Positions 28,299 through 38,036 of a stretch of DNA of 64,000 bases are shown piece after piece. Source of the DNA: Streptomyces sp. SID13726 (lineage in GTDB: Bacteria; Actinomycetota; Actinomycetes; Streptomycetales; Streptomycetaceae); assembly GCF_010548375.1 (NCBI RefSeq), contig NZ_JAAGLY010000003.1, forward strand, positions 1 to 64,000, read 5' to 3'. Each line of letters begins with the position of its first letter. Position 1 is the first letter of the stretch. The notes beneath the pieces were generated by a model. The model saw only the letters and a program-made list of their open reading frames with translations, was not told the origin of the DNA and made no database searches. The position numbers were made by a program, and so were the translations under genes.

Positions 28299-28553
28299 AT
28301 GACACGCGTACCCGACGAAGGTCTCGTCCTGGTCCCCGGGAACTCCCTCCTCACCGCCACCCCCGAGGAGGGCCGAGCCCTGGCTCTGACCCTGGCCCGC
28401 CACACCGTCCACAACATCCAGCCCGACCTGGACATCCTCAAGGGCGGCCGCCCCAACTACTCCACGACCCCGGAAAGCCTCATGCACGCGACCCAGGTGG
28501 TGGCGCTGGAGTTCCAGACCATCGCGGCGGCGAACAACTACTGGCGCTCCTGA
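28299..28553 (+). CDS. Small conserved-looking protein of unknown function
   Basis: An 84-residue soluble protein beginning MTRVPDEGLVLVPGNSLL and ending QTIAAANNYWRS. It has no signal peptide or membrane helix and no motif that I recognise. It looks real because codon bias is strong, an AT-richer promoter-like region precedes it (28240-28298), and a perfect terminator hairpin follows 27 bp after the stop. No clear ribosome binding site is seen, so translation may be leaderless or start differently. It stands alone between a divergent lipoprotein gene and the convergent nSTAND gene. Confidence 0.55.
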   Translation: MTRVPDEGLVLVPGNSLLTATPEEGRALALTLARHTVHNIQPDLDILKGGRPNYSTTPESLMHATQVVALEFQTIAAANNYWRS

Positions 28554-28580
28554 CCGGACAGCGGATTCCGAATTACCCTT

Positions 28581-28615
28581 CGAAACCCCGGGGTTGCGTC
28601 TCCCCCGGGGTTTCG
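28581..28615 (+). terminator. Terminator after the small gene
   Basis: Perfect 13-bp arms CGAAACCCCGGGG and CCCCGGGGTTTCG enclose a 9-nt loop. It lies between two convergent genes and can serve both. Confidence 0.85.
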
Positions 28616-28669
28616 CACGTACTCAGTGCTTTCGTCAAGTACTCCGGGGCAGGGAAATACCCCTGCCGC

Positions 28670-31600
28670 TCAGCCTCCGCCGGGCGCTCGTCCCGCGTCT
28701 TGAGCAGTTCTGCTCAACGGATACCTGTTTCGCGGCCCACCGGGGCCCTCACCGCAGACCTTCCGATACGGGATGTCCGGAAGATACGCCTTCCACGCGG
28801 CCCTGGAGAGACCGGTGGAGCCGAGGCGGGCGCAGATGCCGATGACCGCCCGTTCCGGGTCGATCGGGTAGCTCTGGAGCGGAACGTGCCGGCTGCTCGC
28901 GTACACCGTGTCGCCGTCCCGGCCGAAGGCGAGGGACTGGATCTCCTCGCCGGGGGTGGGCAGGGCGGCGAGGAACTGGCGGGAGGCGACGTCCCAGAGC
29001 TGGAGGGTCCCCAGTCGGCCGCCCACGGCGAGGGTGCGGCCGTCGGGTGAGAAGGCGAGCGCGGTCACGGCCTCCGGGGAGCCGGGAAGCACGGTGGTGG
29101 AGGTACCGGCGACGACACCCACGGGGTGGCCGAGGTCACCGTCCCAGAGCGTCACCCGGCCCGAGGAGTCACCGGCAGCGAGACGGGTGCCGTCCGAGCC
29201 GAACGCCAGCACGTTCACCTCCCTGCCCTCACCCAGCGCCCGACCGGTGACGGGGCCCGAGGGCAACCGGGCGTACTGGTCCCCCGATCCGGCGAGCAGC
29301 CGTCCGTCGGGGCGTAGGGCGAGGGCCGCGCCGCGAAATCCCGGCACCGTGTCCGTCATGCGCAGACGCCCGGAACCGAGCTTCCAGACCTCGACCAGGC
29401 TGCCGTGGCGCGCGGCGACCGTGACGACCAGGGTGCGGCCGCCCGAGCCGAGCGCGAGGGACACGGGCACGCCTCCCTCCGTCGCCGGGATGTGGGCCGA
29501 GGCCCGAGCCTTTCCCTCCTCCGCGTCCCATACGGTGATCCGCTGCCGCCCTGATCCGGACGCGGACGGGGGCTCGCTGATCGCGACCGCACGGCCGTCC
29601 GGGCTGAACGCCGGTGGCGGCAGGGCATCCCGCGCGGCCGGTGCGGTCCTCGTCCAGCGGACGGCACCGGTCCGTGTGGAGCGCAGCGTCCAGCGGGTGG
29701 CGCCCGCCGAACGGTCGACGGTCGCGAGGGTGGTGCCGTCCGGGGAGAGCACGGCCGAGTCCGCCGGCGAGGTGAGCCAGCGGGGCGTGAGTGCGGCGCT
29801 CAGGTCGTACGAGCGGACCGTCGCCCCGACGAGGACCCGCAGCGTCCAGCCAGGGCCTGGGTCCCACTCGAGACCGCGCACCACCTCACCGGCCAGCGGT
29901 CGCCGGAAGACCCGGACCGGAGGTGAGGTCAGGCGCCAGACCGCGAGGTCCTGGTCGTCGGCCGTCGCCAGGAACGCCCCGTCGGGAGTGAAGCCGACGT
30001 CCGCGAAGCCGGTGTCGCCTGCGCTCTCCAGGTCGGTGCGGAGGCGCGCGCGGGGCAGGTCCCAGACCCAGACACCGGTGTGCGACACCACGGCGAGCAG
30101 CTTGCCGTCGGGGCTGAAGCGGAGCGGGTGCAGGCCGACTCCGCAGGCGCGTTCCTGTGCGGCGCGCTCCCACGGCCCCCGAATCCTTGCTCGGCGCTCG
30201 GTGTCCCACACCCTGAGGGAGCCGTCCGAGAAGCAGACGGCCATCAGCCGGCCGGCGTCCCCGACCGCGGCCAGCGACCCGTCACCGGGCGCGGACACTT
30301 CGAAGCGGGCCTTTTCCTCGCCCAGCCTGCGGAGTTGGACGGTGCCCGGCCGCGTGGCGGTACGGGGTGTGCCGAGGAGATAGCTGTGCCCGTCGGCGTC
30401 GAAGTCCAGCATCACCGCCTTGCGCAGGATGCGCGGGTCCGCTGCGGCTCGCCCCGAGTCGAGGTCCCACAGCTGTTCGCCCCGCGGGCCCGCGAGATAG
30501 AGGGTCCGGGCATCCGGGCTGACCTCGGACACCGCCGTGTCCTTGGGCAACTGGACCTGGACAGGCGGGCGTTGGCCGGTCACGTCCCGCAGTACCGTCC
30601 GGCCGTTGGCGGTGCTGAGCAGGGTGCGGCCGTGGTCGGTGAGGTACCGCATGGTGTCCTCGCCCATGTCCGGGTCGGTGAAGGTGCTCCGCTCCGGCTG
30701 GAAGAGCGCGCCGAGCAGCGCCGAGCGGGTCTCGGTGAGCGGGGCGATCCGCCAGGCGGCGAGGTCGAGCAGGGTCGCGGTGCGCGGGTCGGAGGAGCGC
30801 AGTCCGTCGGCGACCGTCACCAGGCTGCGCGCGGTGGCCTTGGCGCGTTCCTGCTCGCTCGACCGGCTCTGCTGCCAGGCGAGCAGTCCCGCCGCGAGCG
30901 CGAGCACGAGGAGTGCGGAGAGGGCGGTGGTGAGGGCGCGGAATCTTCTGGTGGTGCGGGTGGCCACGGTCCGTTCGGCGGCGCGGGCGGTGAGCGCTGC
31001 GGTGAGGAACGCCCTTTCCGAGCGGGTCAGTTCATCATCCCCCTCACCCTCGTCCTCCTCATCTGCCGCGCCCGCCGCGCCCGCCGCGAAAAGCTCCTCG
31101 GCCCGGCTGAGCCGGGTCCCCCGGTACAGGGCCCCGGGATCGCGGCCCAGTTCCTCCCAGGCCCTGGCGTCCTCCGTGAGCCGGTGCTGCTCGCGCAGCC
31201 GCTCGCGGTCCTCCTCGATCCAGTCGCGCAGCCGGGGCCAGCCGTCGATCAGGGCTTCGTGGGCCAACTCCACGGTGTCGTCGTTCACGGTGATCAGGCG
31301 GGCGGCGGCGAGGAGTTCGACGACGGCCGTGACCTCCTGTCCGGGTCCCGACGCCCCGGCCTCGGTGTCCAGTTCGGTGTGTGCGGCCGGGCGGCGGGTG
31401 TCGGCGGTGCCCTGGCCCGGGGTGATGAGGCGCAGCAGGACGCGGCGGGCGATTCGGGCCTGGGCCGGGGACAGTTCGGCGTACGCCTGTTCGGCGGTGG
31501 CGGTGAGCGCCCCGTGCACGCCGCCCGCCTCCTCGTAGGCGGTCATGGTCAGGGTCCGGCCGCGGCGGTGCCGCCAGGTCTCCAGCAGGGCGTGCGAGAG

Positions 31601-32521
31601 CAGGGGCAGTGCGCCGGGCCGTCCGGTGACCTCGTCAACGATCCTCGCGGTCAGCGCGTGCTCGACACTGAGCCCCACCGCGGCCGCCGGTCCGGTGATC
31701 ACCTCCCGCAGTTCGGCCGGGTCCATCGGCCCGACCAGCAGACCGGCCCGGCTCACGGCGTCCGCGAGTTCACGGTGGGCGGCGCAATGACCGTAGAAGT
31801 CCCCGCGGAGCACCACGACCACCCGCAGTCGGCTCGCGGGCCGCCGGGCCGTCAGCAGCAGGTCGAGGAAGCGGTCGCGTTCCCCGCTGTCGTGGCACAG
31901 GGTGAAGAGTTCCTCGAACTGGTCGACGATCACCCAGGTGTCCCGCTCCGCGTCCTGGGGTGTGAGCGCCGCCGTGTGCGACCGGGCCGGCCGGGCGCCC
32001 GGGGTCAGGATGCGGATCACCGCGGGTCCGGCGTCGGCCCCGGCCTGCTGGAGCCGGGGGATCAGCCCGGCCCGCAGCAGTGAGGACTTCCCGCTCCCCG
32101 ACGGTCCGACGACCGCCGCGAACCGGTGCTCCCGCACCAGGTCGAGTAACGCGCCGACCAGGTTGTCCCGGCCGAAGAAGAGGTCCCGGTCGCCCGGTTG
32201 GTACCGGGCCAGCCCCCGGTACGGCGGTACGGCCTCCCCGTCCTGGCGGGACCGCTCGACGGCCCGGTGCGCCTGCCGCCAGCGTTCCTCCCATTCCTCC
32301 GCGTCCGCCTCCAGGGCCTCGGCGTACGCCAGGACCAGTGCCAGCGAGGGGAGTTGATCCCCGGCCGCCGCTTGGGACAGCGCGCTCGTCGAGTACCGGG
32401 TCCGGCCCGCCATCGCACGGTAGGTGGGTCCGCCCGCCCTCTCGCGGAGCACCCGCAGGTCGTGGGCGAGCCGCTGGACCGGACCGGCGTCGGGGTCCAC
32501 CGGCTTCTCACGTCGTCCCAC
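28670..32521 (-). CDS. nSTAND1 ATPase with N-terminal HTH and C-terminal WD40 propeller
   Basis: A 1283-residue protein. Residues 10-75 resemble an XRE-like helix-turn-helix (RLAHDLRVLRERAGGPTYRA, then TSALSQAAAGDQLPSLALVL). An nSTAND1 NTPase follows, with Walker A GPSGSGKSS (about 139-147) and WVIVDQFEELFTL as Walker B. One transmembrane helix (TTALSALLVLALAAGLLAWQ) precedes a C-terminal WD40 region with repeated units such as RFSPDGKLLAVVSHTGVWVW and LAFSPDGRTLAVGGRLGTLQ. The GTG at 32521 has AGGAG 7 nt upstream. Such proteins are signalling or defence hubs in actinobacteria. The partner and signal are unknown. It is convergent with the small gene. Confidence 0.88.
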   Translation of the reverse strand: MGRREKPVDPDAGPVQRLAHDLRVLRERAGGPTYRAMAGRTRYSTSALSQAAAGDQLPSLALVLAYAEALEADAEEWEERWRQAHRAVERSRQDGEAVPPYRGLARYQPGDRDLFFGRDNLVGALLDLVREHRFAAVVGPSGSGKSSLLRAGLIPRLQQAGADAGPAVIRILTPGARPARSHTAALTPQDAERDTWVIVDQFEELFTLCHDSGERDRFLDLLLTARRPASRLRVVVVLRGDFYGHCAAHRELADAVSRAGLLVGPMDPAELREVITGPAAAVGLSVEHALTARIVDEVTGRPGALPLLSHALLETWRHRRGRTLTMTAYEEAGGVHGALTATAEQAYAELSPAQARIARRVLLRLITPGQGTADTRRPAAHTELDTEAGASGPGQEVTAVVELLAAARLITVNDDTVELAHEALIDGWPRLRDWIEEDRERLREQHRLTEDARAWEELGRDPGALYRGTRLSRAEELFAAGAAGAADEEDEGEGDDELTRSERAFLTAALTARAAERTVATRTTRRFRALTTALSALLVLALAAGLLAWQQSRSSEQERAKATARSLVTVADGLRSSDPRTATLLDLAAWRIAPLTETRSALLGALFQPERSTFTDPDMGEDTMRYLTDHGRTLLSTANGRTVLRDVTGQRPPVQVQLPKDTAVSEVSPDARTLYLAGPRGEQLWDLDSGRAAADPRILRKAVMLDFDADGHSYLLGTPRTATRPGTVQLRRLGEEKARFEVSAPGDGSLAAVGDAGRLMAVCFSDGSLRVWDTERRARIRGPWERAAQERACGVGLHPLRFSPDGKLLAVVSHTGVWVWDLPRARLRTDLESAGDTGFADVGFTPDGAFLATADDQDLAVWRLTSPPVRVFRRPLAGEVVRGLEWDPGPGWTLRVLVGATVRSYDLSAALTPRWLTSPADSAVLSPDGTTLATVDRSAGATRWTLRSTRTGAVRWTRTAPAARDALPPPAFSPDGRAVAISEPPSASGSGRQRITVWDAEEGKARASAHIPATEGGVPVSLALGSGGRTLVVTVAARHGSLVEVWKLGSGRLRMTDTVPGFRGAALALRPDGRLLAGSGDQYARLPSGPVTGRALGEGREVNVLAFGSDGTRLAAGDSSGRVTLWDGDLGHPVGVVAGTSTTVLPGSPEAVTALAFSPDGRTLAVGGRLGTLQLWDVASRQFLAALPTPGEEIQSLAFGRDGDTVYASSRHVPLQSYPIDPERAVIGICARLGSTGLSRAAWKAYLPDIPYRKVCGEGPGGPRNRYPLSRTAQDAGRAPGGG

Positions 32522-32724
32522 CGGACTGCTCCTTTCACCGGTCGCCGGGGAGGGGCGGCGACCGGGTCGGCCGGTGCGGTGCACACCCCAACTGACGTGC
32601 GGGGCAACGGCATTGTTCAGAGGTCCGGAAGGGTACTGACCAACGCCCGGCGCACCAAGACTCTCCCTCGCCCCAGGGGACGCACCGTCACCCCCCACCC
32701 ACCTGGAACAGGAGAGTCACCCCC

Positions 32725-35700
32725 TTGCGAGATCGTTCGATGCACCGGCCCCCTTCCGGGAAACGGATCAGACAGCGACTGCCCGGACGCGTCCCGGTGG
32801 TCACCTACGGCACCGCCGCACTGCTGGCGGTCGCCGGCCTGGCCGGTACGGCCGTCCCTTCCACGGCTGCCCCGTCCACGGCTCCCACTTCTACGGCCAC
32901 CTCAAGTCCGCCGACCGGCTCCGCGGTCGGCGTATCGCACGTCACGCTGATCACCGGCGACACCGTCGGCGTGGATCGCGCGGGGCGGATCGTCGACGTG
33001 CGGCGGGGCGAGGGCCGCGGCCGGATCGGCTACCGCACACAGGTGGCGGGCGGCCACACCCTCGTCGTCCCCGCCGACGCGATAACACTGCTGAACAGCG
33101 GCAGACTGGACCGCCGGCTGTTCGACATCACACGGCTCATGGCGGACGGCTACGACGACGAGCATCGCGCCGGTCTGCCGCTGATCGTCTCCTACCGGGG
33201 CGACCGGAGCCGGCGCGCCGGAGCCGAGCGGACACTGAAGGCGGCGGACGCCCAGGTGCGACGCGAACTGCCCGCTGTGCACGGCCAGTTGCTGGTCGCC
33301 GACAAGAAGGACACGGCGGAACTCTGGCGGGCGCTCACCGCCCCGGGCACCCGGTCCGCCAACTCGCTGACCACCGCGCCCGGCGTGGACCGGGTCTGGC
33401 TCGACGGCAAGGTCGAGGCCGACCCGCGGGCCGCCGAGGGCCCGCCCGGTGACGACACCGGCACCGTCCAGATCGGCGCGCCCGACGCCTGGAAGGCCGG
33501 CTGGGACGGAAAGGGCGTCAAGGTGGCCGTCCTGGACACCGGAGTCGACCCGACCCACCCGGACCTGAAGGACAGGATCGCCGGCTCCCAGAACTTCACC
33601 GACTTCCCCGACACCGACGACCACTTCGGACACGGCACCCATGTGGCGTCGACCATCGTCGGCTCCGGTGCCGCGTCCGACGGCCGGTACACAGGCGTGG
33701 CTCCCGGTGCGCGGCTGCTCAACGGCAAGGTGCTGGGCGACGACGGCTCCGGTTCGGAGTCCGGCATCATCGCCGGGATGCAGTGGGCGGTCGACCAGGG
33801 CGCCAAGGTCGTCAACATGAGCCTGGGCGGCACGGACGCCTACGGCTCCGACCCGATGGAACAGGCCGTGAACAGCCTGTCGGCGTCCAAGGGAGTGCTG
33901 TTCGCCGTGGCGGCGGGCAACGAGGGCCCCGCCGAGCAGACCGTCGGCACCCCGGGCAGCGCCGCCGCCGCGCTCACCGTGGCCGCCGTCGACCGCAAGG
34001 ACGTCCTGGCCCCTTTCTCCAGCCGGGGCCCGACGGCCGACGACCGGCTCAAGCCCGACATCTCCGCGCCCGGTGTGGACATCGTCGCCGCCAAGGCCGA
34101 GCACGGCACGATCGGCGAGGACGCGGGTACCGCCGGCTACGTGAGGATGTCCGGCACCTCCATGGCCACCCCGCACGTCGCCGGGGCCGCGGCTGTCCTC
34201 GCCCAGGAGCACCCGGACTGGTCAGGCGAGCGCATCAAGGCCGCGCTGATGGGCTCCGCCAGGTCCGGTGCCGGGCTGACGGCGTACGAACAGGGTTCCG
34301 GCCGGGTCGACCTGACCCACGCGATCACCGAGGCCGTCGTCGCTGATCCGCCGTCCCTCGACTTCGGCACCCAGCTCTGGCCGCACGACGACGACACCCC
34401 GGTCACCAGGACCCTGACCTACCGCAACACGGGTGCCGCACCGGTGACCCTGAGCCTCACGGCGGCCGGTACGGCGGGCATGTTCACCGTCTCGCCGGCC
34501 ACGCTCACCGTCCCGGCGGGCGGTACCGCCACGGCCACCGCCACCGCGGACACCCGCACGGCCGGGCCGGACGGTGTGCACTCCGGCGCGGTGACCGCCG
34601 CCTCGGCCGACGGCCACACCGTCCTGCGCACCCCGGCACTCGTCGTGCGCGAGGTCGAGTCGTACGACCTCACCGTCAAGACCGTCGGCCTGGACGGCCG
34701 GCCGCCCGCCGTGGCCCTCGTCGCCGTGGTCCCCAAGTCGGCCGCCAAGCTGCGGTTCCCGTACGACCGTGACACCGACGGCGACTACCAGGTGACCGTA
34801 CGGCTGCCCAAGGGCCGTTATCTGATGGACGACTTCATCTGGGACGGCCAGGAGAAGTACTCCATGCAGGTCGCCCCCGAGGTGAACCTCACCAAGGACA
34901 CCTCGCTCGTCTTCGACCAGCGCAAGGGCAAGAAGGTCACCATCACGGCCCCCGCCCCCGAGGTCTCCGGCGACTATCCCCTCGTCCGGTTCGCCACCAA
35001 CGGAAGCAAGCGGGCGTACGACTACGGCATCGCCGCGTCCCTCACCGGCACCACGCTCGCCCAGGTGGGTCCGAGCGCTCCGCAGGACAGCTTCATGGCC
35101 CAGGTCACCGGGGTGCGGGCCGCGCCGGGTGCGGGCAAGCCGCAGTACCACATCGTGGTCGGCCGGAAGGGATCCTTCTTCAACGGGCTGGTCCACACGG
35201 TCCGTCCGTCCTCGCTGGCCAAGCTCGACCTGGCGATCGGCTCCACCGTCAAGAGCACCGAGGCGGTGCCCGGCGGCCAGTGGGAGACCCCGGGCTTCCC
35301 GCAGCTGACCGGCATCGACACCGGCACGCTCGGCACGCGCATCCCGGCGCCGACCGGTCACGCGGCGGTCTATGTGTCGGCGGACCAGGGCCTGCGCTGG
35401 AACATGAGCCTGAGCCTCTACCGCCCCGGCGGGCCCTACGCGTACTCCGTGACCAACAGTGTGAACGCCACGGGCTACAAGTCGGGCCGCACCTACCGCG
35501 AGACGTACAACAAGGCCGTCTTCGGACCGCAGGTCTCCGGTGGCACGAACTGGATCGGCGGCTACCGCTCGGGCGACAACTACGCCCTGTGCAACTCGCT
35601 GCTCTCCGACGGGCGTTACGTGTACCCGCTGGAGGGCGAGCAGACGGCCAAGCTCACCGCGGGCGGCAGGACCTACCTCGACGTCCCCCGCGATCCGTGC

Positions 35701-36183
35701 GACTACGGCGTACTGACCGGACTTCCCGAGGAGAAGACCGAGTTCACGCTGACCAACGAGACTCGGCGCAGCCTGCGGGACTACAAGGTGAGCGACAGGG
35801 TCACGGCGACCTGGACCTTCACCTCGCAGCACGTGGACACCGCCGGGCCCGCGCAGCCGTTGCCGCTCTCCGTGGTCCGCTTCGCACCCGAGCTGAGCCT
35901 GACCGCCACGGCCAAAGCGGGGCGGAAGACGGTGGTCCCGGTCACGGTGCACGGCCCGGCCGCGGCCAAGGGACACCTCAAGTCCCTCTCGGTCCGCGTC
36001 TCCTACGACGGCGGACGCACCTGGCACCCCGTCACCGTCCACACCGGCGCGTCCGGCAAGCGCTCCATCACCCTCACTCCCCCGGCGACGCCCGGCACGG
36101 TGTCCTTCCAGGCCGCCCTGTCCGACACCGAGGGCAACACGTACAGCGGAACGATCGACAACGCCTATCTCACCGTCAGGTGA
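32725..36183 (+). CDS. Large secreted subtilisin-like (S8) serine protease
   Basis: An 1152-residue exported protease. The N-terminus is positively charged and followed by TYGTAALLAVAGLAGTA, then a Pro/Thr/Ser-rich stretch. A propeptide extends to about residue 240. The S8 catalytic triad is visible in VAVLDTGVDPTHPDL (Asp), FGHGTHVAST (His) and MSGTSMATPHVAG (Ser), with oxyanion Asn in VAAGNEGP. About 600 further residues of beta-rich domains follow. This matches large Streptomyces S8 proteases of about 1100 residues. The TTG at 32725 is 10 nt after GGAGAG. An ATG at 32740 is the alternative. A hairpin terminator follows. The gene is divergent from the nSTAND gene. Confidence 0.92.
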   Translation: MRDRSMHRPPSGKRIRQRLPGRVPVVTYGTAALLAVAGLAGTAVPSTAAPSTAPTSTATSSPPTGSAVGVSHVTLITGDTVGVDRAGRIVDVRRGEGRGRIGYRTQVAGGHTLVVPADAITLLNSGRLDRRLFDITRLMADGYDDEHRAGLPLIVSYRGDRSRRAGAERTLKAADAQVRRELPAVHGQLLVADKKDTAELWRALTAPGTRSANSLTTAPGVDRVWLDGKVEADPRAAEGPPGDDTGTVQIGAPDAWKAGWDGKGVKVAVLDTGVDPTHPDLKDRIAGSQNFTDFPDTDDHFGHGTHVASTIVGSGAASDGRYTGVAPGARLLNGKVLGDDGSGSESGIIAGMQWAVDQGAKVVNMSLGGTDAYGSDPMEQAVNSLSASKGVLFAVAAGNEGPAEQTVGTPGSAAAALTVAAVDRKDVLAPFSSRGPTADDRLKPDISAPGVDIVAAKAEHGTIGEDAGTAGYVRMSGTSMATPHVAGAAAVLAQEHPDWSGERIKAALMGSARSGAGLTAYEQGSGRVDLTHAITEAVVADPPSLDFGTQLWPHDDDTPVTRTLTYRNTGAAPVTLSLTAAGTAGMFTVSPATLTVPAGGTATATATADTRTAGPDGVHSGAVTAASADGHTVLRTPALVVREVESYDLTVKTVGLDGRPPAVALVAVVPKSAAKLRFPYDRDTDGDYQVTVRLPKGRYLMDDFIWDGQEKYSMQVAPEVNLTKDTSLVFDQRKGKKVTITAPAPEVSGDYPLVRFATNGSKRAYDYGIAASLTGTTLAQVGPSAPQDSFMAQVTGVRAAPGAGKPQYHIVVGRKGSFFNGLVHTVRPSSLAKLDLAIGSTVKSTEAVPGGQWETPGFPQLTGIDTGTLGTRIPAPTGHAAVYVSADQGLRWNMSLSLYRPGGPYAYSVTNSVNATGYKSGRTYRETYNKAVFGPQVSGGTNWIGGYRSGDNYALCNSLLSDGRYVYPLEGEQTAKLTAGGRTYLDVPRDPCDYGVLTGLPEEKTEFTLTNETRRSLRDYKVSDRVTATWTFTSQHVDTAGPAQPLPLSVVRFAPELSLTATAKAGRKTVVPVTVHGPAAAKGHLKSLSVRVSYDGGRTWHPVTVHTGASGKRSITLTPPATPGTVSFQAALSDTEGNTYSGTIDNAYLTVR

Positions 36184-36218
36184 TCGGTACTCCCTGAAAG
36201 CGCCGTGACCGGCCGCTG

Positions 36219-36256
36219 ACCTGTGCCCGGCGTCCTGGAGGGCGCCGGGCACAGGT
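36219..36256 (+). terminator. Terminator after the subtilase gene
   Basis: Perfect 14-bp arms ACCTGTGCCCGGCG and CGCCGGGCACAGGT with a 10-nt loop, 36 bp after the stop codon. Confidence 0.8.
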
Positions 36257-36323
36257 GCGGGTGCGGGTCGATGCCGGACCCGGGTGCCGGCCCCATCGCG
36301 GTCCCCCTGGCCCGGCCGACTGG

Positions 36324-36345
36324 TCGGGGCGATTGATCGGGGCGA
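36324..36345. repeat. Direct repeat in front of the TetR gene
   Basis: TCGGGGCGA occurs at 36324-36332 and 36337-36345, a 13-bp period, 17 bp upstream of the TetR start. It might be part of an autoregulatory site. The evidence is only position and repetition. Confidence 0.35.
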
Positions 36346-36361
36346 CGGATATCCTCCCGGG

Positions 36362-36955
36362 ATGACTCCGCAATCCCCACCCGGCGAACGGCGGTCCGCG
36401 AACGACGGGCCCAAGGCAGCCGCCCGCAACCGGGCCGCTCTCGTGGCCGCCGCCCGGGAGATCTACGCGGAGTCCGGTCTTCAGGCCCCGCTGTCCGCCA
36501 TCGCGCGGCGCGCCGGGGTCGGCCAGGGCGTGCTGTACCGGCACTTCCCCGATCGCTCGGCCATGGCGTTCGCCGTCCTGGAGGAGAACGTCGGGCAGAT
36601 CGAGCGGGCAGCCGACGCGGACGGCGCGGACATCGCGCACCTTCTCGGTGTGCTGACCTGGCATCAAGCGGAGTCCGCCGCGTTCGTCGGCATCCTGCAC
36701 GCCGAGGGCATGAGCAGCCACGCCGAAGTACCCGCCTACGCCCAGGAGTTGTCTCTCCGGGTCGAGCGCGCCCTGCGCCGGCATCTGCCGGACGGCCATC
36801 GGCTGACCGCTCGGCCCGACGACCTCATGATCGCGGTCGCGATGGTCTCGGGCGCGGTGACCGGCCCCACCCGTGAAGAGCGGGAGCGCCGTGCGGTGGC
36901 GGCCTGGCGGCTGCTCGGCATGGAGGTGGGACCGGTTCGCCCCTTCGAGGGGTGA
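36362..36955 (+). CDS. TetR-family transcriptional regulator
   Basis: A 197-residue protein with an N-terminal helix-turn-helix (AALVAAAREIYAESGLQAPL, then IARRAGVGQGVLYRHFPDRS) and a helical C-terminal domain. The ATG at 36362 is the first start consistent with the family length. It ends 7 bp before the convergent SMP-30-like lipoprotein gene. A perfect 18-bp palindrome in the promoter between that gene and the Baeyer-Villiger monooxygenase (38037-38054) has the size expected of a TetR operator, so these are its probable targets. Confidence 0.9.
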   Translation: MTPQSPPGERRSANDGPKAAARNRAALVAAAREIYAESGLQAPLSAIARRAGVGQGVLYRHFPDRSAMAFAVLEENVGQIERAADADGADIAHLLGVLTWHQAESAAFVGILHAEGMSSHAEVPAYAQELSLRVERALRRHLPDGHRLTARPDDLMIAVAMVSGAVTGPTREERERRAVAAWRLLGMEVGPVRPFEG

Positions 36956-36961
36956 ACGGCG

Positions 36962-37987
36962 TCAGCCGCCGTTGGACTGTCGGGTGCCCTTCGCCAGCGC
37001 GTCGAAGGCGTACACATAGCCGCCCGCGGGCCCGCTGACCGTCATGTAAGCCCTGGTCCCCCCAGGGGTGATGGCCACGTTGGTCGCCGACTGGAGGCCC
37101 TTGGCGGCACTGGCGGGGACCTCGACGGTCGCGAGGCGCTCACCGTACTTGCTGTACACGATCATGGCGGGCCTGCCGTGCAGCCCCTGATAGAGGTTGC
37201 CGTCGGCGTCCACGGCGATCGAGTCGGTCTGGGCGAGCCCGCCGTCGACCCGGACGGCGGTGTGCCGTGAGGCCGCCAGGCCCTTGTCGTCCAGCAGGAG
37301 ATAGCCGATGCGGTTCTCGGTGAGTTCGCTGATCCACAGCCCGCGGCGATCCGCGTCGAAGGAGATGCCGTTGGGCGAGGCCAGGCCGCCCGCGAGGACG
37401 GTGGCCTTCTGCCCGTCCCGGTCGATGCGCACCACGCGGCCGATCGCCTTGCCCTCGGACATGCCGCGCGAGTCGCTGACGTACAGGTTGCCCTCCTGGT
37501 CGAAGGCGAGGTCGTCCGGGTTCATCGCCGCTCCGTCGATCTCGCCGGAGAAGAAGGTCCGCGGATCGCTGCCGTCCGGCGCCAGGCTCACGATGTCGCC
37601 GTGCGCGAAGTCGGTCAGGTACAGGCGTCCGTCGTACGGGCTGAACTGGGCGGAGGTGTAGGCGCCTCGACCGTCGGTGTACAGCGGGCGCGAGGTCTTC
37701 TTGCGGACGTCGACGCTGAGCACCTTCGGCTGGCCACCGGGCGCGGTGACGTCGACGACGAGCAGCTTGCCGTTCGCGTCGAAGGTGGGCCCCTCCAGCA
37801 GGGTCATGCCCGTCTCCGCGTGCACCTTTGTCAGTCGCAGCACCTTCTGGGCGCGGATCGTCATCTGCCCGCGCGCGTCGGCCGCCGGGTCCTCGGTGGA
37901 GCGGGCGGTCTGTGCGCCGCACCCGGTGAGGGCGAGTACGCCGATTGCGGCGAGCAGGGAAAGGGGCCGGATCGGGAGCCGTCGCAT
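36962..37987 (-). CDS. SMP-30/gluconolactonase-like beta-propeller lipoprotein
   Basis: A 341-residue exported protein. The N-terminus RRLPIRPLSLLAAIGVLALT runs into a lipobox LTGC, so it is probably lipid-anchored outside the membrane. The rest is a six-bladed propeller of the SMP-30/gluconolactonase/LRE type, seen in the repeated pattern LLEGPTFDANGKLLVVDV, PDDLAFDQEGNLYVSDSRG and SPNGISFDADRRGLWISE. Members hydrolyse sugar lactones or other esters with a divalent metal. The start at 37987 is chosen because it opens the signal sequence; ATG 37999 is possible. It is divergent from the monooxygenase and shares its regulatory region. A lactonase beside an ester- or lactone-forming monooxygenase is a sensible metabolic pairing. 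Confidence 0.8.
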   Translation of the reverse strand: MRRLPIRPLSLLAAIGVLALTGCGAQTARSTEDPAADARGQMTIRAQKVLRLTKVHAETGMTLLEGPTFDANGKLLVVDVTAPGGQPKVLSVDVRKKTSRPLYTDGRGAYTSAQFSPYDGRLYLTDFAHGDIVSLAPDGSDPRTFFSGEIDGAAMNPDDLAFDQEGNLYVSDSRGMSEGKAIGRVVRIDRDGQKATVLAGGLASPNGISFDADRRGLWISELTENRIGYLLLDDKGLAASRHTAVRVDGGLAQTDSIAVDADGNLYQGLHGRPAMIVYSKYGERLATVEVPASAAKGLQSATNVAITPGGTRAYMTVSGPAGGYVYAFDALAKGTRQSNGG

Positions 37988-38036
37988 GAGATCACTCATT
38001 CCTTCCAGGGGTGTGCGGGCGCAACCGCCCCACCAA

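Noticed and set aside
30080..32083. Long plus-strand open frame opposite the nSTAND-WD40 gene
   Set aside because: Antisense shadow; the WD40 and NTPase motifs are on the minus strand.
34222..36429. Long minus-strand open frame opposite the subtilase
   Set aside because: Low-complexity Arg/Gly/Val composition without domains. It arises from the third-position bias of the real gene.
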